A stretch of 5,168 nt of DNA from an uncultured Eubacteriales bacterium (lineage in GTDB: Bacteria; Bacillota; Clostridia; Lachnospirales; Anaerotignaceae), in assembly GCA_959604475.1 (NCBI GenBank), contig CAUHBX010000104.1, positions 1 through 5,168 on the forward strand, written 5' to 3'. A program made the translations under genes and the position numbers. Of this stretch, positions 1 through 5,168 are shown in pieces. The notes under the pieces are model-generated. The model was given only the letters and a program-made list of their open reading frames with translations, did no database searches and had not been told where the DNA came from. The first letter of the stretch is position 1. Every line of letters starts with the position of its first letter.

Positions 1-178
1 AATAGACGATATTTATACAACGGGAAGCACAATTTATGAGTGCGCCAAAACGCTTTACGCGGCTGGTGCCGGGGAGGTTTTGTACCTAGCGCTTTCATCT
101 CCCGGCGCCCAAATGGATGAAATAGAATATGATGACAAAAGCCTTATAGGGGCGTTTGACAAAAGGGATAAAATTTAG
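1..178 (+). CDS. ComF family phosphoribosyltransferase, C-terminal fragment
   Basis: The reading frame that starts at base 2 is open from the left edge to the TAG at 176-178 and gives 58 residues; the start lies outside the window. The fragment opens with IDDIYTTGST, which matches the PRPP-binding loop of type I phosphoribosyltransferases (two acidic residues followed by TTGxT). It continues with an ECAKTLYAAGA helix typical of ComF/ComFC proteins. In Gram-positive bacteria ComFC is linked to DNA uptake during transformation, but many ComF homologues occur in non-competent species and their substrate is not settled. The roughly 25 residues after the last core strand (LYLALSS) form an acidic then basic tail that I do not recognise. 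Another type I phosphoribosyltransferase is possible, but the TTGST loop plus ECAK spacing favours ComF. The stop codon sits in the loop of the terminator hairpin at 161-200. Confidence 0.8.
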   Translation, partial: IDDIYTTGSTIYECAKTLYAAGAGEVLYLALSSPGAQMDEIEYDDKSLIGAFDKRDKI

Positions 179-201
179 GGTTAAATATTTTATCCCTTTT
201 T
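161..201. terminator. Bidirectional intrinsic terminator shared by two convergent genes
   Basis: Bases 161-174 (AAAAGGGATAAAAT) and 187-200 (ATTTTATCCCTTTT) are perfectly complementary and give a 14-bp stem with a 12-base loop. On the + strand the 3' arm ends in five T residues (197-201), so it fits an intrinsic terminator for the ComF-like gene. On the - strand the 5'-arm A residues (161-164) read as a T run, so it can also terminate the deaminase. The + strand stop codon (176-178) lies in the loop and the - strand stop codon (190-192) lies inside the 3' arm. The stem is A+T-rich with only three central G-C pairs, so its strength is uncertain. Confidence 0.8.
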
Positions 202-657
202 ATTATTGCTGAAATATTCAGACAAAACCTTAAGGCTTTCCTCCCTAAGCATTCCGCCTGTAACCTCAGGCTTAAAGGGGGAGCTTTCAAATACCGTTTT
301 ACAGCACTCGTTTCCGTTCTCACCGAGAATTTTGCATAAATCTATATCGCTTGCGCCGTACACTAGCCTGCCAAGCTTGGCCCAAACAATAGCCCCGCAG
401 CACATAAAGCATGGTTCGCAGCTGGAATACAGGGTGTAAGTGCTTAGGTCGGTGATATGCGTATCGGCGCAGAACCTGCGTATCAGACCGGCTTCGGCAT
501 GGAAAGTTGGGTCTGTTGCGGTATAAATCTGATTTTCATTTGTATAAACTATTTCACCGTCCTTTACAAGTACTGCGCCGAAGGGCTCATTTCCGTGCTC
601 TACAGCGGCCTTTGACAATTCAATGGCCTTTTCCATAAAATATTCGTCTGTTTTCAT
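190..657 (-). CDS. Zinc-dependent nucleoside/nucleobase deaminase (TadA/guanine deaminase-like)
   Basis: This 155-residue protein belongs to the cytidine deaminase-like fold that hydrolytically removes amino groups from bases. The catalytic signature is complete: HAE at residues 53-55 (His53 zinc ligand, Glu55 proton shuttle) and EPCFMC at 81-86 (Cys83 and Cys86 zinc ligands). EPFGAVLVKDG (24-34) is the usual first core strand. Substrate is ambiguous. DPTFHAEAGLIR resembles the guanine deaminase (GuaD) group and the length equals a typical GuaD. The C-terminus (VTGGMLREES...SEYF) looks more like tRNA adenosine deaminase TadA, and the C-terminal Tyr I recall in B. subtilis GuaD is absent. The usual Pro in PCPMC is Phe84. 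The ATG at 657 is supported by AAAGGAG at 674-668, ten bases upstream. The gene is monocistronic, is divergent from the calcium ATPase and converges on the ComF-like gene. The family is near certain; the substrate is not. Confidence 0.92.
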   Translation of the reverse strand: MKTDEYFMEKAIELSKAAVEHGNEPFGAVLVKDGEIVYTNENQIYTATDPTFHAEAGLIRRFCADTHITDLSTYTLYSSCEPCFMCCGAIVWAKLGRLVYGASDIDLCKILGENGNECCKTVFESSPFKPEVTGGMLREESLKVLSEYFSNNKKG

Positions 658-693
658 AACACATTCACTCCTTTAATAAAATTCTTACGGAAA

Positions 694-722
694 ATTTTAT
701 CATGCTTTGCCTTTCCTGTATA
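694..722 (-). promoter_or_regulatory. Candidate sigma-A promoter for the deaminase
   Basis: Read on the - strand, TATACA (722-717, four of six matches to TTGACA) is followed by a 17-base spacer and TAAAAT (699-694, five of six matches to TATAAT). A TG dinucleotide one base upstream of the -10 (TGATAAAAT) makes it an extended -10 element. The start codon is 36 bases beyond the -10, which leaves a short leader with room for the AAAGGAG ribosome binding site. This is pattern matching only. Confidence 0.5.
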
Positions 723-804
723 TGCCTATGCGGCTTTTATTTTTATGTAATTATAAGTACGCCCGGTGAATAGATTATTTAAAGGGATTGTCCCAAAGTA
801 CGAA

Positions 805-809
805 AGGAG
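805..809 (+). promoter_or_regulatory. Ribosome binding site deciding the ATPase start
   Basis: The purine run GAAAGGAGA (802-810) contains AGGAG at 805-809. Two adjacent in-frame starts are possible: TTG at 816 (six bases downstream) and ATG at 819 (nine bases downstream). Both spacings are acceptable, so the ATG is chosen on codon preference. The difference is a single residue. Confidence 0.7.
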
Positions 810-818
810 AGTTGATTG

Positions 819-3419
819 ATGAACTGGCACAGTAAAACGCCCGACGAAACCGAACTTCTGCTTCAGACTAACGTGAACAGGGGATTAGATGAGATTGAGG
901 CGGAAAAGAGACTGGAGGAAAACGGCGAAAATACAATTGGCGGTGAGATTAGGCATAAAGGCTTTATAAGAAAATTTTTTGAACAGCTCAACGATGTTAT
1001 GATAATTATACTGCTTGCGGCCTCTGCCGCCTCGTTCGGGGTGTCGTATCTTAAGGGAGAGGCGGATTTCACTGACTCACTGATTATTATTATGATAGTC
1101 GTGCTGAACGCCCTGCTGGGAGTTATACAGGAAAACAAGGCGGAGAGGGCTATTGAGGAACTGAAAAAAATGTCCGTGCCCCATGCTAAGGTGCTCAGGG
1201 AAGGGCATATAAAGGAAATATCCTCCCAGAACGTCGTTCCCGGAGATATTTTGGTGCTTGAGGCGGGAGATATGGTGCCGGCAGACGCAAGGCTTGTCAG
1301 CGCAAGCTCTTTGAAAACAGACGAGTCTGCACTGACGGGAGAATCGCTTCCGGTGCTTAAGGAACCCGACCTTAAGCTTGGAGACGACACACAGGCCGGT
1401 GACAAAAAAAACATGGTATTTTCCTCAACCTATGTTACCTATGGAAAGGGCAGGGCAATAGTCACATCTACCGGTATGGATACTGAGGTTGGAAAAATAG
1501 CGGCTATGATTGCGGGTGATGAAAAAAGTGAAACTCCCCTGCAAAAGCGCCTGGACAGTACGGGAAAAATACTCGGTATATCTGCCGTTGGAATATGCGC
1601 GCTTATATTCATTATAGGAATAGTAAGGAGATACGCTCCCTTTGACATGTTTATGACCTCAATAAGCCTGGCGGTAGCGGCTATTCCCGAGGGGCTCCCC
1701 GCTATTGTCACAATTGTGCTGGCTATAGGGATGCAGGCAATGTCAAAGAAAAATACTATTGTCAGGACTCTTCCGGCCGTTGAAACTCTCGGCTCGGCTC
1801 AGGTTATTTGTACGGATAAAACAGGAACGCTCACTAAAAACAAGATGAAGCTTGTAAAAATAACCGATTGTAAAGAAAATACAAGCCTCAATGACAAAAA
1901 GTTTATTATCAGGCTGGCTTCGCTGTGCACCGACTGCTATTACGAGGACAGGCATTTTATCGGAGAGCCTACAGAGGTTGCAATCGCCGAAGGCGCGGAG
2001 GAAATGGGCGAAAAGAAGGACAGGCTTGAAAGCATAATGCCTAGGCTTGAGGAAATCCCGTTTTCATCGGAGAGGAAAATGATGACGACAGTCCATGACT
2101 TTGGAAACGGAAGGAATCTCTGTATCACAAAAGGGGCACCTGAAAGGGTCTTAAAGCTGTGTACTGCCTATGCAGACGGACGAAAAATCGACGGGGCGGA
2201 GCTCAAAAGGCTGGAGGCAGTAAACGAGTCTATGACGTCACAGGCACTGAGGGTTTTGGCTGTGGCATATAAGGAGACTGACAAAAGGGATAAATCCTAT
2301 GAAAAAAATCTGATTTTCGCCGGCCTTATAGGTATGATTGACCCTCCAAGGGAAGAGGCAGAGCAGGCTGTTAGGGAATGCAGGAAGGCCGGAATTAAGG
2401 TTGTAATGATTACAGGCGACCATGCGCTTACGGCAAGGGCCATAGCAGAAAAGACCGGAATTTACGAGGATGGCGACCGTGTAGTAACCGGAACGGAGCT
2501 TGAGGCCATGACCCAGGCCCAGTTGGACTCAGTGCTTGAAAAAATCACAGTATTTGCCAGGGTATCCCCGGAGCATAAGCTGAAAATTGTGAATGCCTAC
2601 AAGAGAAAAGGCAAAGTAGTGGCCATGACGGGTGACGGAGTAAATGACGCGCCTGCGCTTAAAGCGGCGGATATAGGCTGCGCTATGGGCAAAAACGGAA
2701 CCGATGTTGCAAAGGGTGCATCGGATATGATAATTACCGATGATAATTTTGCAACAATCGTCAGTGCCGTTAAGGAAGGCAGAATAATATACAATAATAT
2801 CAGGAAGGCCGTTCATTTTCTGCTATCCAGCAATATCGGGGAAATACTTACAATATTTACGGCGATGGTGTTTGGATGGAGCACGCCGCTGCTTCCGATA
2901 CACCTGCTTTGGGTAAATCTTATTACGGATTCTCTTCCAGCAATAGCTCTCGGCCTTGACAGGCCGGAGGAGGACGTTATGGAGTCAATGCCCATAGCAA
3001 CTGATAAAAGCCTGTTCTCAGGAGGGCTTGGCTTCAGAATTGGCTGTGAGGGCTTTATGATAGGCTTTTTGGCTCTGATAGCCTTCGGCATAGGGCATAA
3101 ATATTATGACGCCGGAGAAATACATAATATCAGCCGTACAATGGCCTTTGCCGTTTTGAGCATTTCACAGCTTGTACATGCCTTTAATATGCGCACTGAC
3201 AAATCGATATTTAAAATCCATATATTAAGCAATAAATATCTTTGTCTGGCATTCGTAGTGGGAATTGCCATGCAGATGAGCGTAATAATGGTTCCGTTCC
3301 TTTCGGGGATATTCGCCGTGTCGGCATTAAGCCTCAAGCAATGGGCAATAGTGATGGGTCTTTCCTTTGTACCGGTAATATTTGTGGAATTTGAAAAAGC
3401 GGTGCTGGGAAAAAAATAA
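819..3419 (+). CDS. P2A-type calcium-transporting ATPase (SERCA/PMCA-like)
   Basis: This complete 866-residue P-type ATPase should couple ATP hydrolysis to export of Ca2+ across the cytoplasmic membrane, probably in exchange for protons. In order: cation-ATPase N-terminal domain (1-55), M1-M2 (about 60-104), actuator domain with TGES (173-176), M3-M4 with PEGLPA (290-295), phosphorylation motif DKTGTLT with Asp333, nucleotide-binding domain with KGAPE (438-442), hinge motifs TGD (532-534) and TGDGVND (604-610), then M5-M10 to about 858. Ion-site residues match calcium pumps: Glu291 in M4, SSNIGE in M5 (Asn672, Glu675) and NLITD in M6 (Asn700, Thr703, Asp704). The M8 position that is Glu908 in SERCA aligns with Gln784, as in plasma-membrane calcium pumps, so fewer than two Ca2+ per cycle is possible. 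Length is normal for bacterial members and no frame break is seen. It is transcribed alone and divergently from the deaminase. No convincing promoter was found. Other divalent cations cannot be excluded. Confidence 0.96.
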   Translation: MNWHSKTPDETELLLQTNVNRGLDEIEAEKRLEENGENTIGGEIRHKGFIRKFFEQLNDVMIIILLAASAASFGVSYLKGEADFTDSLIIIMIVVLNALLGVIQENKAERAIEELKKMSVPHAKVLREGHIKEISSQNVVPGDILVLEAGDMVPADARLVSASSLKTDESALTGESLPVLKEPDLKLGDDTQAGDKKNMVFSSTYVTYGKGRAIVTSTGMDTEVGKIAAMIAGDEKSETPLQKRLDSTGKILGISAVGICALIFIIGIVRRYAPFDMFMTSISLAVAAIPEGLPAIVTIVLAIGMQAMSKKNTIVRTLPAVETLGSAQVICTDKTGTLTKNKMKLVKITDCKENTSLNDKKFIIRLASLCTDCYYEDRHFIGEPTEVAIAEGAEEMGEKKDRLESIMPRLEEIPFSSERKMMTTVHDFGNGRNLCITKGAPERVLKLCTAYADGRKIDGAELKRLEAVNESMTSQALRVLAVAYKETDKRDKSYEKNLIFAGLIGMIDPPREEAEQAVRECRKAGIKVVMITGDHALTARAIAEKTGIYEDGDRVVTGTELEAMTQAQLDSVLEKITVFARVSPEHKLKIVNAYKRKGKVVAMTGDGVNDAPALKAADIGCAMGKNGTDVAKGASDMIITDDNFATIVSAVKEGRIIYNNIRKAVHFLLSSNIGEILTIFTAMVFGWSTPLLPIHLLWVNLITDSLPAIALGLDRPEEDVMESMPIATDKSLFSGGLGFRIGCEGFMIGFLALIAFGIGHKYYDAGEIHNISRTMAFAVLSISQLVHAFNMRTDKSIFKIHILSNKYLCLAFVVGIAMQMSVIMVPFLSGIFAVSALSLKQWAIVMGLSFVPVIFVEFEKAVLGKK

Positions 3420-3452
3420 AAGGCTGGCAAATAAGAGCAGGGATTATATAAC

Positions 3453-3481
3453 TTGACAGCATGTCTGTTTGTATTTAGAGT
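3453..3481 (+). promoter_or_regulatory. Sigma-A-type promoter for the membrane methyltransferase
   Basis: A perfect TTGACA at 3453-3458 is followed by a 17-base spacer and TAGAGT at 3476-3481 (four of six matches to TATAAT). Transcription would begin near 3488, about 30 bases before the ATG at 3517. The -35 overlaps a small inverted repeat (GACA-GCA-TGTC, 3455-3465) that could be an operator or chance. No terminator is seen after the ATPase stop, so some read-through from that gene is also likely. Confidence 0.6.
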
Positions 3482-3516
3482 AAAAGGAGAGAAATTTGGT
3501 TTTTTGAGGTGAAAAT

Positions 3517-4038
3517 ATGAATGGCATTTTATTGCTGATTCCTTTTATTTTAATAAGGTTTGGCCTGCTGTCAAGGGTAAATAAAAACGCAGTGCAGCGT
3601 GCAGCCCATTTTGCGCCGTTACAGGGGAAAGAAATGATTGCATACTGGATTTATCAAATATCAAATGCAGTAATATTTATATATTTATTTTTTCTGCATG
3701 CTTCAGCAGATTATTCCCGTCAATTCTATTTTGGACTGAGCTGTTATTTGGCAGGACTGATTTTATGTTTAATCTCGATTATCAATTTTTCTCTGCCGTC
3801 TGGTAACGGATTAAGTACAAACGGAATTTACCGGTTCTCCCGAAATCCTATGTATGTATCATATTTTTTCTGCTTTGTGGGAATGGCTTTGCTTACTCAG
3901 TCTTGGATACTGCTAATATTCGTTTTTGTATTCCAAATATCTGCACATTGGATAATACTTTCGGAGGAGCGGTGGTGCATTAGGGAATTCGGCTCAGCTT
4001 ACGAACAGTATATGAAAAAAGTCAGGCGTTACATATAG
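3517..4038 (+). CDS. ICMT/phospholipid methyltransferase-like membrane protein
   Basis: This 173-residue integral membrane protein matches the isoprenylcysteine carboxyl methyltransferase (ICMT)/phospholipid methyltransferase-like superfamily, which uses S-adenosylmethionine to methylate membrane-embedded lipids or prenylated groups. The diagnostic C-terminal half is intact: NGIYRFSRNPMY (102-113), the Glu-Glu pair at 150-151, then FGSAYEQY (158-165) and the closing VRRYI. Hydrophobic stretches at about 1-20, 43-62, 68-90 and 112-147 give four or five membrane segments. The start is supported by GAGGTGA (3506-3512), four bases before the ATG. Bacteria lack prenylated CaaX proteins, so the real substrate is unknown; isoprenoid or phospholipid methylation is only inference. 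It has its own promoter and terminator. Three sampled 60-base lines (from 3541, 3661 and 3901) held 24, 17 and 18 G+C, clearly lower than the next gene, though hydrophobic codons explain part of this. Confidence 0.85.
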   Translation: MNGILLLIPFILIRFGLLSRVNKNAVQRAAHFAPLQGKEMIAYWIYQISNAVIFIYLFFLHASADYSRQFYFGLSCYLAGLILCLISIINFSLPSGNGLSTNGIYRFSRNPMYVSYFFCFVGMALLTQSWILLIFVFVFQISAHWIILSEERWCIREFGSAYEQYMKKVRRYI

Positions 4039-4102
4039 GCAGCTGGTTGGTTTATCGTGCTTAATTTAATCAGCGGCGTTATTGCAGTAAAAATATATTA
4101 CT

Positions 4103-4131
4103 AGCACAACGGCATATCCGCTGTGCTTTTT
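4103..4131 (+). terminator. Intrinsic terminator after the membrane methyltransferase
   Basis: AGCACA (4103-4108) pairs with TGTGCT (4122-4127). After one mismatch, CGG (4110-4112) pairs with CCG (4118-4120) around a CATAT loop. Five T residues follow (4127-4131), then more A+T-rich sequence. It lies 64 bases past the methyltransferase stop and about 95 bases before the next start, so it separates those two + strand genes into different transcription units. Confidence 0.85.
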
Positions 4132-4175
4132 ATATTTGTTATGGCTCCTAAATTTAAAATTTTGTAACCAATGTT

Positions 4176-4206
4176 TGTCCCCCGAATACTATATATAAAC
4201 GGGACA
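4176..4206 (+). promoter_or_regulatory. Inverted repeat around a possible -10 region, candidate operator/promoter
   Basis: TGTCCCCCG (4176-4184) and CGGGACA (4200-4206) form an inverted repeat, seven pairs if two C residues are bulged. They flank a purely A+T core, TATATATAAA (4190-4199), that could hold a -10 element. The only -35-like hexamer nearby, TTGTAA (4162-4167), is spaced 19 bases from TACTAT and 22 from TATATA, so the promoter itself is weakly supported. The position, 20 bases before the start codon of the cysteine-rich gene, suits a repressor site or a leader hairpin. No specific regulator is recognised. Confidence 0.3.
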
Positions 4207-4226
4207 GGCAAAGGCGGTGAACAAAA

Positions 4227-4592
4227 ATGAAAGAGCTTGCTTACAGATACTACTGCGAGGGCTGGGGCTGCGGCCAGAGCATAATTAAAGCCGCCGATGA
4301 GAAATTCTCGCTCGGCCTTAAGGGAGAACTTCTTAAGGCCGCGTCGGCGGCTGGAAATGGCTTTGGCTACGGAGGGCTGTGCGCAGTTCCCGCGGCAGTT
4401 GTACTTATATTCGGATACATGTTTGACGAAAGCACCTTTAAACGGCTGCGGCTGCAGTTTTTGGACGAATTCAGCAGGAAATACGGTTCATTCAACTGCT
4501 GCCAGATAGCGGGGAACTGCGGCTGCGCAAACCTTATAGCTGACGCGGCCGATATGGCTGATAGGCTTATCAGCGCTGAGCTGAACCGTTAG
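4227..4592 (+). CDS. Small cysteine-rich protein, divergent C_GCAxxG_C_C family
   Basis: This 121-residue soluble protein resembles the C_GCAxxG_C_C family, a group of small bacterial proteins of unknown, probably redox-related, function named for its spaced cysteines. Seven cysteines are present: Cys10 and Cys15 (CEGWGCGQS), Cys52 (GGLCAVPA), Cys91-Cys92 (SFNCCQI), and Cys98 and Cys100 (NCGC). The order matches the family: an N-terminal helix with G-x-x-C-x-Q, a Gly-rich segment (43-51) before the central Cys, and C-terminal cysteines after an FxxxFGS-like KYGSFNCC. The central motif is off: LCAVPA replaces GCAxxG, losing both flanking glycines. It is somewhat shorter than the roughly 140 residues I expect for the family. 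The start is supported by GGCGGTGA (4213-4220), six bases upstream. It follows a terminator, so it is probably transcribed alone. Its stop overlaps the converging - strand gene. Family assignment is from memory of the pattern; no enzymatic role can be stated. Confidence 0.72.
   Translation: MKELAYRYYCEGWGCGQSIIKAADEKFSLGLKGELLKAASAAGNGFGYGGLCAVPAAVVLIFGYMFDESTFKRLRLQFLDEFSRKYGSFNCCQIAGNCGCANLIADAADMADRLISAELNR
4557..4574. other. Perfect short hairpin near the convergent gene ends
   Basis: GCTGATA (4557-4563) and TATCAGC (4568-4574) form a perfect 7-bp stem with a four-base loop inside the last codons of the cysteine-rich gene, 15 bases beyond the stop of the - strand gene. There is no T run on either strand, so it is not a standard intrinsic terminator. 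It might slow polymerase or protect the - strand transcript's 3' end, or simply reflect the coding sequence. Confidence 0.3.
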
Positions 4593-5168
4593 GCGTCTTC
4601 AGATGGCTGTTCAGCCTGCTCCTGTACGGTATTAACTGATGCCGAGGGTGCTTTCGCTTCCTCAGCCTCAGCAATACGGGCCTTAAGCAGCTCGTTTTCC
4701 TTGGACAGGGCTTCGTATTTGGCTCTCCATCTGGCGGATACTGCGGCAATTTCCTCATTGCGTCTGGCAAGGGTCTGGGAAAGCTCTCCAATCTGGTCAG
4801 TCATGGTGACAAGCTGCTCCTCATACTCGGCGGCCTTGAGACTTGTATCTCTTACAGGCTTATCCTGCACCGGCACCGGCTCGTCAGCGGCAATACCGCT
4901 CGGTATAAAGCTTGGGTGAAGGTCGGGAACAACAGGGAAGGTACTGTCGGAGGTGTCCAAAATTACCTCATCGGCTGCAAAGCCGCTGTTTCTGTAAAAA
5001 TCCAGATACTCGGCCTTTGAGCAGGAGGAATTGATTTTTACTCCAAGATTTTTTGCTAAGGAGAAGGCCCTTCCGCTTTCGTCAGAATACATCGCATAAG
5101 ACTTGGTTTCGTTGTATATAAGGGCATAAAGCCTGCTGTCACAGTAGAAAAGCGCGCAGCTGCCGGAC
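4589..5168 (-). CDS. Unrecognised protein with C-terminal coiled coil, N-terminus off the window
   Basis: The frame stays open from the TAA at 4591-4589 to the right edge (192 visible residues), so the Met at 5092-5090 is probably internal and the gene starts beyond the window. I do not recognise the family. Visible parts, numbered from the edge: a mixed, possibly globular segment (1-75) with aromatic strands such as CALFYCDSRLYALIYNE and a DFYRNSGFAADEVILD stretch; a Pro-rich linker (about 78-105); then a strong coiled coil (about 108-172) in which L119, I126, L133, I140, W147, L154 and L161 fall at exact seven-residue intervals; and an acidic, Gln/Glu-rich tail ending PSEDA. No transmembrane segment or signal is visible in this part. 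The layout suggests an oligomerising or scaffold protein, but that is inference from shape alone. It converges on the cysteine-rich gene with a four-base overlap. Confidence 0.75.
   Translation of the reverse strand, partial: SGSCALFYCDSRLYALIYNETKSYAMYSDESGRAFSLAKNLGVKINSSCSKAEYLDFYRNSGFAADEVILDTSDSTFPVVPDLHPSFIPSGIAADEPVPVQDKPVRDTSLKAAEYEEQLVTMTDQIGELSQTLARRNEEIAAVSARWRAKYEALSKENELLKARIAEAEEAKAPSASVNTVQEQAEQPSEDA

Noticed and set aside
752..757. TATAAG as a -10 element for the calcium ATPase
   Set aside because: The hexamer is a fair match, but no acceptable -35 lies 16-18 bases upstream (the sequence there is TGCGGC-like), so I do not call a promoter.
784..794. GGGA-TTG-TCCC hairpin before the ATPase ribosome binding site
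   Set aside because: A 4-bp stem with a 3-base loop is too weak to call a riboswitch or attenuator; it is noted only as a possible relative of the repeat at 4176-4206.
863..1414. Long open frame on the - strand (183 codons, Ser/Ile-rich) inside the ATPase
   Set aside because: It is antisense to the conserved actuator and M1-M2 regions of the ATPase, has low-complexity composition and no good ribosome binding site or family resemblance. It is a shadow of the real gene.
158..2294. Identical 15-mer GACAAAAGGGATAAA at 158-172 and 2280-2294
   Set aside because: Both copies are in coding sequence and both encode Asp-Lys-Arg-Asp-Lys; with no flanking similarity this is most simply coincidence rather than a mobile or regulatory repeat.
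2529..3430. Several - strand open frames of 65-108 codons within the ATPase 3' half
   Set aside because: All lie opposite highly conserved P-type ATPase motifs and have no recognisable protein features.
4570..4919. Open frames overlapping the coiled-coil gene on both strands (4570-4791 on -, 4701-4919 on +)
   Set aside because: Their compositions are erratic, and the overlapping frame shows clear heptad periodicity and continues through the window edge.
1..5168. CRISPR array, tRNA/rRNA, insertion sequence, phage or toxin-antitoxin genes
   Set aside because: No regularly spaced repeats, cloverleaf-like segments, transposase or integrase motifs, or small toxin/antitoxin pairs were seen on either strand.

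Overview
The window looks like an ordinary chromosomal segment from a low- to mid-G+C Gram-positive bacterium, most likely an anaerobic member of the Clostridia. The reasons are strong purine-rich ribosome binding sites (AAAGGAG, GAGGTGA), intrinsic terminators with T tails, frequent AGG/AGA arginine and ATA isoleucine codons, and the protein families themselves. The taxonomic call is inference from composition and gene content, not from a marker gene.

Layout, left to right. (1) The last 58 codons of a ComF-type phosphoribosyltransferase on the + strand. (2) A complete zinc-dependent nucleoside/nucleobase deaminase on the - strand. These two genes converge on one near-perfect hairpin (161-200) that probably terminates both. 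(3) A 161-base divergent spacer with a reasonable promoter for the deaminase. (4) A complete P2A-type calcium-transporting ATPase (819-3419, +), the dominant gene of the window. (5) A short membrane methyltransferase of the isoprenylcysteine carboxyl methyltransferase (ICMT)/phospholipid methyltransferase-like group (3517-4038, +). It has its own TTGACA-type promoter and a downstream terminator, and it is visibly more A+T-rich than most of the window. (6) A small cysteine-rich protein that looks like a divergent member of the C_GCAxxG_C_C family (4227-4592, +). (7) The C-terminal 192 residues of an unrecognised - strand protein that ends in a long coiled coil and an acidic tail, running off the right edge. 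Genes 6 and 7 converge and overlap by four bases.

How the genes work together: each + strand gene appears to be its own transcription unit, and strands switch repeatedly, so the sequence does not support one operon or pathway. ComF-like protein (DNA uptake or nucleotide metabolism), deaminase (purine/pyrimidine salvage or tRNA editing), calcium export, lipid or prenyl methylation and a putative redox protein are mostly housekeeping-type functions. I looked for a hidden system (toxin-antitoxin, CRISPR, retron, phage, insertion sequence, structured RNA) and found no convincing evidence of one. The points most worth a second look are the divergent cysteine protein, the deaminase with mixed family features, the Gln at a calcium-site position in the ATPase, and the unidentified coiled-coil protein.
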